Shown here one piece after another: positions 49,684 through 58,274 of a DNA stretch of 64,000 bases. Position 1 is the first letter of the stretch. Each line of letters starts with the position of its first letter. The translations under genes were made by a program, and so were the position numbers. The notes below the pieces were generated by a model that was not told where the DNA came from, ran no database searches, and worked only from the letters and a program-made list of their open reading frames with translations. The stretch comes from Chitinophaga eiseniae. Its GTDB lineage: Bacteria > Bacteroidota > Bacteroidia > Chitinophagales > Chitinophagaceae. The stretch is taken from contig NZ_FUWZ01000003.1 in assembly GCF_900167135.1 (NCBI RefSeq), positions 930,001 to 994,000 on the forward strand, given 5' to 3'.

Positions 49684-51267
49684 ATGCACGATAGCAATAA
49701 ACACGCCTGGTTTGTAGGCGGAGGCCTCGCTTCACTGGCAGCAGCTGTTTACCTGATTGAAGATGCTGGTTTCAAGGGAGGAAATATTCATATCATTGAA
49801 GCGCTGCCGGTCCTCGGCGGCAGCAACGACGGCGGCGGCGCCAAACAGGAAGGCTTCGTATGCCGCGGCGGCAGAATGCTCAACGAAGAAACGTACGAGA
49901 ACTTCTGGGAGCTCACCAGCCGCATCCCTTCCCTCGAAGTCCCCAATATCTCCGTAAAAGACGAAATACTGGCCTTCGACCACGCCAACCCCACCCATGC
50001 ACGGGCGCGGCTGATCGACAAATACGGTAAGATCCTCGATGTACACACTATGGGCTTTGACCACGACGACCGTATGAAGATGCTCAAGCTCTTTTTCACC
50101 GACGAAAATGAACTGGACCATATGACCATCCGGGAATGGTTCGGCGACCACTTCTTCACCACCAATTTCTGGTACATGTGGCAGACAACGTTCGCATGGC
50201 AGGAGTGGTCCAGCCTCTTTGAATTCAGGAGATACATGAACCGCATGATCCTTGAATTTTCCCGGATAGACACACTCGAAGGCGTCACCAGGACTCCTTA
50301 TAATCAATATGAATCCGTGATCCTGCCTATCAAAAAACATCTCGACAAGTTCGGGGTAGACTATTCCCTGAAAAGAACGGTAACCGATCTCGTTTTCAAA
50401 AACGGCGACGGTATCACGGTAACGGCTATACAATATCAGGATGCCGACGGAAAAACAGGCAGTATCGCCCTGCAGGAAGGCGACCTCTGCTTCTTCACCA
50501 ACGGTTGTATCACCGATAATTCCAACAATGGCGATTACAAAACACCAGCGCGCTACCTACCGGACAATCCGCCTTCTTTCGCGCTCTGGAAAAAAATCGC
50601 GCTCAAAAAACCACGCCTTGGCAATCCGGACCCATTCTTCGGCAAACCCGATGAAACAAAATGGTATTCCTTTACCGCAACTTTCCTGGGCAACACCATG
50701 CTGAAACTCATAGAAGCCTTCTCCGGCAACAAACCCGGCAGCGGCGCGCTCATGACCTTCCGCGACTCTTCCTGGCGCATGTCTATCGTAGTGGCCGCAC
50801 AGCCTCATTTTAAAGCGCAGGGCGACGATACCACCATCTTTTGGGGATACGGCCTCTATCCCGACAAAACCGGTGACTTTGTCCGGAAACGGATGATAGA
50901 CTGCACCGGCGAAGAAATCCTCACGGAACTCATACACCAACTGCACTTTGAACAACATGAAAACGAGATCAAAGAAAGCGTCGTGAATGTTATCCCGGTG
51001 ATGATGCCCTATATTGATGCGCTGTTTCAGCCACATGCCAAAGCTGATCGCCCGCCGGTAGTGCCAAAAGGCTCCACCAACCTTGCCATGATCAGCCAGT
51101 TTGTGGAGATTCCGCAGGATATGGTGTTTACAGAAGAATATTCCGTCAGGGCAGCCCGCACCGCCGTATATACACTGCTCAATATTGACAGGGAAGTAGC
51201 GCCTGTAACGCCCTACAACCGACGCCCCGATGTACTGGCGAAGGCTGTACACACCGCTTACCGTTAA
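49684..51267 (+). CDS. ohyA: Oleate hydratase
   Basis: A 527-residue FAD-dependent fatty acid hydratase (once called myosin-cross-reactive antigen) that adds water across the cis-9 double bond of oleate to make 10-hydroxystearate. The FAD site is AWFVGGGLASLAAAVYL (about 7-23), then EALPVLGGSNDGGGA (about 39-53), the substrate-loop block VCRGGRMLNEETYENFWEL (about 59-77) and CFFTNGCITDN (about 266). Length equals the shorter branch of the family. The first ATG (49684) is chosen; the frame is open two codons before at a TTG. It detoxifies unsaturated fatty acids in other bacteria. A hydroxyacyl-CoA dehydrogenase follows 32 bases downstream. Confidence 0.95.
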   Translation: MHDSNKHAWFVGGGLASLAAAVYLIEDAGFKGGNIHIIEALPVLGGSNDGGGAKQEGFVCRGGRMLNEETYENFWELTSRIPSLEVPNISVKDEILAFDHANPTHARARLIDKYGKILDVHTMGFDHDDRMKMLKLFFTDENELDHMTIREWFGDHFFTTNFWYMWQTTFAWQEWSSLFEFRRYMNRMILEFSRIDTLEGVTRTPYNQYESVILPIKKHLDKFGVDYSLKRTVTDLVFKNGDGITVTAIQYQDADGKTGSIALQEGDLCFFTNGCITDNSNNGDYKTPARYLPDNPPSFALWKKIALKKPRLGNPDPFFGKPDETKWYSFTATFLGNTMLKLIEAFSGNKPGSGALMTFRDSSWRMSIVVAAQPHFKAQGDDTTIFWGYGLYPDKTGDFVRKRMIDCTGEEILTELIHQLHFEQHENEIKESVVNVIPVMMPYIDALFQPHAKADRPPVVPKGSTNLAMISQFVEIPQDMVFTEEYSVRAARTAVYTLLNIDREVAPVTPYNRRPDVLAKAVHTAYR

Positions 51268-51299
51268 CCGGATTTCATCACCAGACCAATCCTGAAAAT

Positions 51300-52196
51300 A
51301 TGAATATAAAAACAGTCACCGTAGCCGGCAGCGGCGTACTAGGCGCACAGATCGCCTTTCAGACCGCCGTACATCAGTACCAGGTCAATGTATACGATAT
51401 CAGCGACGCCGTACTCGAAAAAGCCCAAACCCACCTGCAGCAATTGGCATCCGTCTATCAGCGCGATCTCGGCCTGGAAAAAGCAGCTACCGATGCAGCG
51501 TTGGACCGTATCCGTTACTTCACTGATCTGGCCGCCGCTGTAAAAGGCGCCGATCTGCTGATAGAAGCTATCCCGGAAAACCCGGCCATCAAAACGGATT
51601 TCTACCAAAAACTGGCTGCCGTGGCCGATCCGCAGACGATCTTCGCCACCAACTCTTCCACCCTGCTGCCCAGTCAATTCGCAGCAGCCACCGGAAGACC
51701 AGCGCGTTTCCTGTCACTCCACTTCGCCAATGAAATCTGGAAACACAACACCGCGGAGATCATGGGCCATCCCGGAACGGACAAAGCCATTTTCGATACC
51801 GTAGTGGCCTTTGCGAAATCCATTGGCATGGTAGCGCTGCCCCTACACAAAGAACAACCAGGCTATATTGTCAATTCCCTGCTGGTGCCGCTGCTGGACG
51901 CAGCCACCACCTTGCTCGTAAGGGGCGTGGCCGATGTGGAAACCATCGATAAAACATGGATGGTAGCCACCGGCGCACCACTGGGGCCATTCGGCATCCT
52001 GGACGTAGTAGGTATCACCACCGCCTATAACATCACCAACATGGCCGCCGAAAAGACAAAAGACCCGGAAAAAATAAAAGCCGCTGCTTTCCTCAAGGAG
52101 AACTTCATCGATAAAAACAAACTCGGTACAGCTACCGGTGAGGGCTTTTACAAATATCCCGACCCGGCTTACCGGCAACCCGGCTTCCTGAAATAA
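51300..52196 (+). CDS. 3-hydroxyacyl-CoA dehydrogenase (3-hydroxybutyryl-CoA dehydrogenase-like)
   Basis: A 298-residue NAD-dependent dehydrogenase. The N-terminal Rossmann domain (1-185) has VAGSGVLGAQIAFQTA. The C-terminal domain (187-285) holds the dimer interface and begins with QPGYIVNSLLVPL. The catalytic segment reads LHFANEIWKHNTAEIM, where the usual HFFNP becomes HFANE, as in some Firmicutes enzymes, so catalytic His is kept. It follows ohyA on the same strand and is probably co-transcribed. A role after fatty acid hydration, on 3-hydroxyacyl-CoA, is inferred. Confidence 0.9.
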   Translation: MNIKTVTVAGSGVLGAQIAFQTAVHQYQVNVYDISDAVLEKAQTHLQQLASVYQRDLGLEKAATDAALDRIRYFTDLAAAVKGADLLIEAIPENPAIKTDFYQKLAAVADPQTIFATNSSTLLPSQFAAATGRPARFLSLHFANEIWKHNTAEIMGHPGTDKAIFDTVVAFAKSIGMVALPLHKEQPGYIVNSLLVPLLDAATTLLVRGVADVETIDKTWMVATGAPLGPFGILDVVGITTAYNITNMAAEKTKDPEKIKAAAFLKENFIDKNKLGTATGEGFYKYPDPAYRQPGFLK

Positions 52197-52198
52197 CG

Positions 52199-52240
52199 TA
52201 TATCCGTTTCCCGGGGCTGAAGCCCCGGGAAACGGATATA
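52199..52240. terminator. Long perfect hairpin after the oleate hydratase unit
   Basis: Bases 52199-52217 pair perfectly with 52222-52240 (19-bp stem, TGAA loop). No U-run follows on either strand, so it may act as a processing or barrier structure as well as a terminator. Confidence 0.75.
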
Positions 52241-52342
52241 CAAAGCCCCTGAAAAATGATTTTTCCAGCCTTTCCGGCTCCCCAATCAAACATTTCCTGC
52301 GCTTGTTTGTAATACAGAGAGATCGCTATTAAATCCTGTTCT

Positions 52343-52468
52343 ATGCAAGCATCCAACAACCCGGAAAAATTTGTCCCCCGCGGCGCCATTGCTTTCTTTG
52401 CGCTGTTGATCGTATTGGGGCTGATAATATGGTTCGGTATCTATTTCCTCATGCTTTCCAGGATATAA
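52343..52468 (+). CDS. Cytochrome c oxidase small subunit (subunit IIa-like)
   Basis: A 41-residue protein, too short for most gene finders. A soluble N-terminus (MQASNNPEKFVPRGA) precedes one membrane helix (about 15-38: IAFFALLIVLGLIIWFGIYF, 20 residues). It starts 12 bases before the subunit II gene and matches in size and place the small single-helix subunit IIa of ba3-type oxidases. Family match by sequence was not tested. Confidence 0.75.
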   Translation: MQASNNPEKFVPRGAIAFFALLIVLGLIIWFGIYFLMLSRI

Positions 52469-52480
52469 ACAGTTTTCCTC

Positions 52481-52933
52481 ATGATCGACAAATATGAACG
52501 AAACGTCATTATTGTGGCATTGCTGTTATCCGCCCTCTTTATCTTTTCGCTGTTCTATGCGATGGGCGCCAGGAAAGCAGATGTCACCGAATGCCTGCCC
52601 TACGACAAATCGTACGAAACAGCGAGGGTCAACCAGATCGACAAATCCACCTACCAGATTTTTTATGTTGCGCGCATGTGGAGCTTTGAGCCGGCCATTA
52701 CCTACATACCGGTAGGCAGTGAAGTCGACCTTTTCCTCACCTCACAGGATGTGGTGCATGGCTTCGACATCTACAACAAAAACGTAAACCTGATGGGCGT
52801 TCCCGGCGGCGTATCTAAAACCACCGTCCGCTTCGACCAGCCCGGCGTATACAAAGTAGTCTGTCATGAATTCTGCGGCACCGGCCACCAGAACATGCAG
52901 GCGGAAATAATTGTCAACTATCCCAAAAAATAA
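52481..52933 (+). CDS. Cytochrome c oxidase subunit II (ba3 type)
   Basis: A 150-residue membrane-anchored subunit with one N-terminal helix (about 8-28) and a CuA cupredoxin domain. The binuclear copper ligands are all present: His93 (VVHGF), Cys128, Glu130, Cys132, His136 and Met139 (CHEFCGTGHQNM). It takes electrons from a cytochrome c, probably the one at 55273, and passes them to subunit I. The short length is typical of the B-type (ba3) branch. Confidence 0.93.
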   Translation: MIDKYERNVIIVALLLSALFIFSLFYAMGARKADVTECLPYDKSYETARVNQIDKSTYQIFYVARMWSFEPAITYIPVGSEVDLFLTSQDVVHGFDIYNKNVNLMGVPGGVSKTTVRFDQPGVYKVVCHEFCGTGHQNMQAEIIVNYPKK

Positions 52934-52939
52934 GTCGCA

Positions 52940-54622
52940 ATGAATGTAAGCAGATACCTTAAGAACATCATCCTCATTGAATTGTTTGTACCGGTACTAT
53001 TACTCACCATTGGTATTTATCACGGGCTGATGCAGGTGATCTACCGCGCAGGGGTGATCCACCAGGCCTCGGTGGCTAAACTGGACTACTATCAGGGCCT
53101 TACGCTGCACGGGGTCATCAATGCCATTGTGCTCACCACCTTTTTTGCCGTGGCCTTCGGCCATGCCACCATCGCCTTTTTCCTGAAGCGGGAACCGGGC
53201 CGCAAAGCCTCCCTGCTGTCACTCCTGCTGATGGTGACCGGCACATTGATGGCCGCTGCCGCCATGCTGTCGGGCAAAGCATCTGTCTTATATACATTTT
53301 ACCCGCCATTAAAAGCGCATCCGGCTTTTTATATCGGCACCGCCATGCTCATCGTCGGCTCCTGGGTGGCCTACTGGGACTGGTCCGTCATATACGTACG
53401 CTGGAAACGTGAACACAAGGAAGAAAACACCCCGCTGGCAGTGATCGGCACACTGGTCAACTTCACAATATGGTTCGTTTGCACGCTGGCCGTAGCCTAT
53501 GAAGTACTGGTACTGCTGGTGCCCTGGAGCCTCGGCTGGACCACCGGCATCAACGTGATGCTGGCACGCACCCTTTTCTGGTTCTTCGGCCACGCACTGG
53601 TGTATTTCTGGCTGTTACCCGCCTATATCATGTTTTATACCATGTTGCCCAAACTGGCCGGCGGCAAGCTCTATTCCGGCACGGCAGGACGTATCGCCTT
53701 TTTTCTCTTTCTGCTGTTCTCCATTCCTATCGGCGTACACCATCAATTCGGAGAACCTTCCATCGGCAGGGGCGTCAAGCTCACCCAGTCGCTGCTCACT
53801 TTCGCCGTGGCTATCCCCAGCTTTATCACCGCTTTCACCATTGCCGCATCGCTGGAACATGCCGCCTGGCTGCGAGGTGGCAGAGGCCTGTACTCCTGGA
53901 TATGGAAGCTGCCGTTCTTCCGGAAAGATGTGTTCCTCTTCGGCTACCTGATCAACGGCCTGATCCTGTTCATCTTCGGTGGACTGACCGGCCTGGTGAA
54001 CGCCTCCTATTCACTCAACAACACCGTACACAATACTTCCTTTATACCCGGACATTTTCATCTCACCGTAGCCGGCCCGGTATTCCTGGCCATCCTGGGC
54101 ATGTCGATTTTCCTGGTATCGCAGCTCACCGGTAAAAAGATATACCTGCCGGCTATTAATACCATTATTCCGTATCTATGGACCGTAGGAGTACTGATTT
54201 TCTCAACGGGACTGATGTGGGGCGGATTGATGGGAGAACCACGACGGACCAATATGGGGCTGACTTATCTTAATCCTGCCAGTGAACTGTACCATTCCTA
54301 CTGGGTGATCTCCAGCATGCTAGGGCTGGCGGGCGGCGGTATTATGTTTGCCGCAGGGTTTCTGTACTTTATCGTATTCTTCGGCACTTTCCTCCGTAAG
54401 CGGAGTGCGGCGCCGATGATCGACTTCCCCGTCAGCGAAAGCCTGCACGAAGAAAAAAGAATTCCCCTGTTCGACACCTTCCGGCCATGGCTGGTGGTAA
54501 TGGGGTTCATCATCTTCATGGCCTACCTGCCCGCCATCTCCGATGCGCTAAACAATACGGGTAAAAAGGCCCCACCGTACCTGCCTACAGACCCTACGCC
54601 TATTGTCACTAAAAAACCATGA
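52940..54622 (+). CDS. Cytochrome c oxidase subunit I (ba3 type)
   Basis: A 560-residue haem-copper oxidase subunit with about 13 membrane helices. Haem and CuB ligands are seen in LTLHGVIN (low-spin His), WFFGHALVYFWLLPAY (CuB His and the Tyr cross-link region), GVHHQFGE (CuB His pair) and PGHFHLTVA (haem ligands). B-family oxidases have high oxygen affinity and pump fewer protons. It is in a tight operon (6 bases after subunit II) with SCO and cytochrome c genes. Confidence 0.93.
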   Translation: MNVSRYLKNIILIELFVPVLLLTIGIYHGLMQVIYRAGVIHQASVAKLDYYQGLTLHGVINAIVLTTFFAVAFGHATIAFFLKREPGRKASLLSLLLMVTGTLMAAAAMLSGKASVLYTFYPPLKAHPAFYIGTAMLIVGSWVAYWDWSVIYVRWKREHKEENTPLAVIGTLVNFTIWFVCTLAVAYEVLVLLVPWSLGWTTGINVMLARTLFWFFGHALVYFWLLPAYIMFYTMLPKLAGGKLYSGTAGRIAFFLFLLFSIPIGVHHQFGEPSIGRGVKLTQSLLTFAVAIPSFITAFTIAASLEHAAWLRGGRGLYSWIWKLPFFRKDVFLFGYLINGLILFIFGGLTGLVNASYSLNNTVHNTSFIPGHFHLTVAGPVFLAILGMSIFLVSQLTGKKIYLPAINTIIPYLWTVGVLIFSTGLMWGGLMGEPRRTNMGLTYLNPASELYHSYWVISSMLGLAGGGIMFAAGFLYFIVFFGTFLRKRSAAPMIDFPVSESLHEEKRIPLFDTFRPWLVVMGFIIFMAYLPAISDALNNTGKKAPPYLPTDPTPIVTKKP

Positions 54623-54623
54623 C

Positions 54624-55283
54624 ATGCGCATCCGCTTATGGCACATATTATATTCCTGGCAGGCAGCCGTCATCACGCTGATATGCCTTCCGCTGCTGGC
54701 GTACAGCCTCGTGCGGTGGACAGAAGACCGCTACGCGCCGCTGCCCTTCTACGGCGCCAACAACACCGTCGTTAGCGGTCCGCATGACGCCGCGCGCCTG
54801 CCGGCATTCGCTTTCATCAATCAGTATGGCACTACGGTAACGAACACACGATTGCAACAGCATATCACGATTGCGCACTACTTCTTCACCTCCTGCCCGG
54901 CCATATGCCCCGCCATGATGCAACAACTGCAACGGGTACACGCCGCTTTCCGCAATGATACAGGTATCTGCTTCGTATCACTGACAGTAGATCCGGTGCG
55001 CGACAGCAGTGCTGCCCTCCTGCGCTATGGCCAACGGCTGTCTTTACCGGCACAGGGCTGGGAACTGCTCACCGGCGATAAACCATCGCTTTACCGCTTC
55101 GCCCGCAAAGGTCTTTATATCACCGCTACTGACGGAGACGGTGGCCCGGACGATTTCATTCATAGCGAAAATATTGTCTTACTCGACCGGCAGCAACATA
55201 TCAGAGGTTATTACCAGGGCACGTCCGCAACCGCTACCGGACAGCTGATCGCGGACATCAAAAAACTGCAACATGAACGGTAA
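54624..55283 (+). CDS. SCO1/SenC-family copper chaperone
   Basis: A 219-residue periplasmic thioredoxin-fold protein with an N-terminal membrane anchor (about 7-30). Copper ligands are present as CPAIC (in SCPAICPAMM) and a His in DDFIHSENIVLLD. It delivers copper to CuA of subunit II or reduces its cysteines. The frame is open from 54603 inside subunit I; the ATG at 54624 is two bases past the subunit I stop. The last 11 bases overlap the start of the cytochrome c gene. Confidence 0.9.
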   Translation: MRIRLWHILYSWQAAVITLICLPLLAYSLVRWTEDRYAPLPFYGANNTVVSGPHDAARLPAFAFINQYGTTVTNTRLQQHITIAHYFFTSCPAICPAMMQQLQRVHAAFRNDTGICFVSLTVDPVRDSSAALLRYGQRLSLPAQGWELLTGDKPSLYRFARKGLYITATDGDGGPDDFIHSENIVLLDRQQHIRGYYQGTSATATGQLIADIKKLQHER

Positions 55284-55809
55284 ACTGGTCCTTACATTCC
55301 TATTGCTTTGCTACTGCTTTTCTTCAAAAGCAGCAGATCCCGCAGAAGGCAAAAAATTGTTCCAGGCGCGCTGCGCCTCCTGTCATAACGTGAACAAGAA
55401 ACTGACCGGCCCCGCGCTCGCCGGGGTGGATGAGCGCCACAGCGAAGCGTGGATCATTAATTTTGTGAAAGCGTCGCAAAGTATGGTAAAAGCCGGCGAT
55501 AAAGAAGCCCTGGCCGTTTATAATGCCAATAACCAGGTGGCCATGCCGGACCACCCTGACCTGTCCGATGAGATGATCCGTGATATTCTTGCCTATGTAA
55601 AAGAAGAGGCTGGAAAAGCGCCACAGGCAGATGATGCACCTTTCTCCCGGCCAGGACAAAAAGAGCCCAATCTAATGCCCCTCAGCATCTACAATTTTCC
55701 ATTTATGATCGCCTATATTCTCCTCGTGGTGATCATTATTATCCTGCTGGTGTTCTTAGTAAATGTGAAGGGGTATGAACATCATATGGAAGAAAAACAA
55801 AAAGAATAA
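55273..55809 (+). CDS. Membrane-anchored cytochrome c
   Basis: A 178-residue c-type cytochrome. Signal peptide (1-20), class I haem domain with Cys34-x2-Cys37-His38 (CASCHN) and an axial Met in QVAMPDHPDLSD, then a linker and a C-terminal membrane helix at about 137-163 followed by a charged tail. The C-terminal anchor holds it at the outer face of the inner membrane. It is the last gene of the oxidase operon and a probable electron donor to subunit II. Confidence 0.9.
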   Translation: MNGKLVLTFLLLCYCFSSKAADPAEGKKLFQARCASCHNVNKKLTGPALAGVDERHSEAWIINFVKASQSMVKAGDKEALAVYNANNQVAMPDHPDLSDEMIRDILAYVKEEAGKAPQADDAPFSRPGQKEPNLMPLSIYNFPFMIAYILLVVIIIILLVFLVNVKGYEHHMEEKQKE

Positions 55810-55812
55810 AAA

Positions 55813-55835
55813 GCCCCGCAGCCGAGCTGCAGGGC
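55813..55835. terminator. Hairpin between the oxidase operon and the TlpA operon
   Basis: GCCCCGCAG at 55813-55821 pairs with CTGCAGGGC at 55827-55835, with one mismatch. It is placed between converging genes that stop at 55809 and 55844. Confidence 0.5.
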
Positions 55836-55843
55836 CGTTACGA

Positions 55844-57004
55844 TTACAAACCAAACACCGATTTAAGTTTCTGGTCCAGTTCATCACCGCCGTTGCCGAC
55901 AATTTTGAACAGCACCTTACCATCCTTATCGAGTAGTATCTTGGTAGGAAAACCGTCAATGCCATAAGCCATGACCATATCCGCGTCCTTTTTATTGTAG
56001 TTGTTGAGTACCTGTATCCAGCTCATGCCATCTGACTGGATGGCGCCGAGCCAGCTTTTTTTAGCAGCCTCCAGGTCATCCGACTTTTCCTCTGCGACGC
56101 CCACTATTTCAAATCCCTTGTCTTTGTATTTCGAATAGATCTCTTTCAGATGCGGGTGACTCGCACGGCACGGGCCACACCAGCTGCCCCAGAAATCGAG
56201 CAACACATATTTACCTTTCAGCGAAGCTAATGTAAACGGCTGTCCGTGATTATCCATCTTGGTAAACCCAATCGCCTTTGCGCCTATTTCAGTGGCCTTC
56301 GCACCGGAAATACGGGAAGCGATATACTTGGCGAGATAGGTATTCTTATAGGTACCTGACAGTTTATTGTATGCCTGCTCATAAGCCGCCATATCGTAAT
56401 CGCCGTTCAGCCGGCTCAGTAACATGATGCTCACAAAAGAACCCGGATGTTTGACAATAAACTGCTTCCGGATGTCCAATAGTTTGTCCTTTACCGCTTT
56501 CTGTTCCGCCATCGTTATATTTCTCGCCACACTGTCTTCTTTTTTAAACCGCTTTTTCCTGATCTCCCACTCCTGCGCGATCAAAGGTGCTTCTGCCTGA
56601 TGCAGTTTGTTCAGCTCCTGGTTCTCGCGGCCACCGGCAATTGTTCCTTTAAACAGTTCGGTAGCATCTGCGGTGATGGTGATCTCCCGGTTGGTGATGA
56701 CAAAGTCCAGATTCGGAGCGGGCATGAACATCCCGCCCTTCACAAACTCATAACGGGCAGCCGGGTGCGCGGAAGACAACGTGCCGATAACGGGTTCGTC
56801 TACACGACCGGTATACACAAAGGTATCGCCATTGTGGGCGATTGCGGTATCCATGATACGTTTACCATCTGCCAGCCGGGAAATCGTTAACCGGTAATCA
56901 CCTTGCCCTTTGATATTGGCGGTGATCTTAAAACCCTTTTCCTGGGCGTTTGAAACGACCGCCAGCAGTAAACTGCCGGCGATCGTCAGGATTGTTTTTT
57001 TCAT
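55844..57004 (-). CDS. TlpA-like thioredoxin with DUF4369-type N-terminus
   Basis: An exported 386-residue protein. Signal peptide (1-20), a beta-rich DUF4369-like domain (about 25-130), a helical linker, then an AhpC/TSA-TlpA thioredoxin domain (about 245-385). The active site is CGPC in LLDFWGSWCGPCRASHP, at about residues 275-280. It probably reduces or resolves disulphides in the periplasm. It is the last gene of the susC-susD-tlpA-tlpA operon, 16 bases after the second TlpA gene. Confidence 0.9.
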   Translation of the reverse strand: MKKTILTIAGSLLLAVVSNAQEKGFKITANIKGQGDYRLTISRLADGKRIMDTAIAHNGDTFVYTGRVDEPVIGTLSSAHPAARYEFVKGGMFMPAPNLDFVITNREITITADATELFKGTIAGGRENQELNKLHQAEAPLIAQEWEIRKKRFKKEDSVARNITMAEQKAVKDKLLDIRKQFIVKHPGSFVSIMLLSRLNGDYDMAAYEQAYNKLSGTYKNTYLAKYIASRISGAKATEIGAKAIGFTKMDNHGQPFTLASLKGKYVLLDFWGSWCGPCRASHPHLKEIYSKYKDKGFEIVGVAEEKSDDLEAAKKSWLGAIQSDGMSWIQVLNNYNKKDADMVMAYGIDGFPTKILLDKDGKVLFKIVGNGGDELDQKLKSVFGL

Positions 57005-57020
57005 GGTTGGTATATTGGTT

Positions 57021-58250
57021 TTAGAAGCCCATCATCGGCATCGCCGCGGTTTTCTTCGGTTCTGCCACGGTACCTTTCGCAATAATATCCTTCACTTTAG
57101 CTTCTGCCTCTTCAGAGTAACCCGTGAAGCGCTCGAGAATTTTGCCTTCCCTGTCGATCAGGTACATAGTGGGAATGCCGGAGAACTGGAACTGTTCCAT
57201 GGTTTTGTCTTTATTATCGCTCAGCAGCTGTTCCCATGGCATCGCTTCTTCGGTCATCGCTTTTTTCCAGGCTTTCTGATCGGTATCGATGGAGATGCTT
57301 ACCACTTCAAAACCTTTATCTTTGTAAGCGCTGTACAGTTCTTTTACTTTTGGGATGGCCTGACGGCAGGGACCGCACCAGCTGGCCCAGAAGTCCACCA
57401 ACAGGTATTTACCTTTGTATTTTTCCAGTCCTTCCGTGGTACCCTGCGCACTTGGATATTTAACGGAAGGCATGGGTTGACCGGTTTTCAGCTTCATGGC
57501 CTGTGCCCTGTTGGTCAGAATCGTTTGTTTCAGTTTCTGTGCTTCTGTCAGCCATGGATAGCGGGCTATCAGGGTTTCCAGCATCTTCATGGCTTTCTCG
57601 TATTGTGCCGTATTTTCAGTGCCGGCCATGCCGCGCAGCGCGTATACCAGTACCGGACGGTCGATGAAAGAACGGATGAGCACATCCTCCCGTATCTTAT
57701 AGTCGTCGCGCATGGGATTGTACTTTTTGGTATTTTTCATATAGGCGATCCAGGTAGTATCGGTCGCCTTTTTGGCGTAGTACTCCATGTTGTACTCGTC
57801 GATCATCCGGCGATAATTCAGTTCACCGTTGAGCGCCACCATATTGATGAAGTTGTTGTCGTAAGATCCCTCCACATAGTTATAGTGAGGTATCTTCACT
57901 TTGTACCTTGCTGTATCATAGCCTCTCATCGCTACTTTTGCATCCGCATCGCTCCAGAGGGTAGCACGGTCCCAGTTCAGGGCGTTAATGATATAAACTC
58001 CCTGATGGTCCTGTTTGATGTGAAAAGTAAACGTATTGTCTTTACCTACCACGGTGGAATCCACCAAGACCGGTTTACCGGAAAAATTATCTTTGGAAAG
58101 CCACACTTTCTGCACTTCCGCTTTCGGATCAGTGAATTCAACGGTACCTTTTACAGTGATGGACTTCACCGGTTTGTTCACCTGCGCAAACAGCCCAGCC
58201 GGTGCGGCCAGCATGGCCAGCAGAACACCCGTTCTTCCTGCTTTTCTCAT
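57021..58250 (-). CDS. TlpA-family thioredoxin-like protein
   Basis: An exported 409-residue protein. Signal peptide (1-23), DUF4369-like N-terminal domain (about 28-130), helical central part, thioredoxin domain (about 255-395) with CGPC in LVDFWASWCGPCRQAIP near residue 290. A Met- and Ala-rich tail follows. It differs clearly from the 386-residue paralogue next to it, so the pair likely forms a divided system or acts on different substrates. It starts 24 bases after susD. Confidence 0.9.
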   Translation of the reverse strand: MRKAGRTGVLLAMLAAPAGLFAQVNKPVKSITVKGTVEFTDPKAEVQKVWLSKDNFSGKPVLVDSTVVGKDNTFTFHIKQDHQGVYIINALNWDRATLWSDADAKVAMRGYDTARYKVKIPHYNYVEGSYDNNFINMVALNGELNYRRMIDEYNMEYYAKKATDTTWIAYMKNTKKYNPMRDDYKIREDVLIRSFIDRPVLVYALRGMAGTENTAQYEKAMKMLETLIARYPWLTEAQKLKQTILTNRAQAMKLKTGQPMPSVKYPSAQGTTEGLEKYKGKYLLVDFWASWCGPCRQAIPKVKELYSAYKDKGFEVVSISIDTDQKAWKKAMTEEAMPWEQLLSDNKDKTMEQFQFSGIPTMYLIDREGKILERFTGYSEEAEAKVKDIIAKGTVAEPKKTAAMPMMGF

Positions 58251-58274
58251 AATTAGTGTTGTTTAAAGTTTATG

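Noticed and set aside
56910..58256. A 448-residue plus-strand frame opposite the two TlpA genes
   Set aside because: It runs antisense across the conserved CGPC domain of one gene and the start of another; its Phe/His-rich content has no family match.
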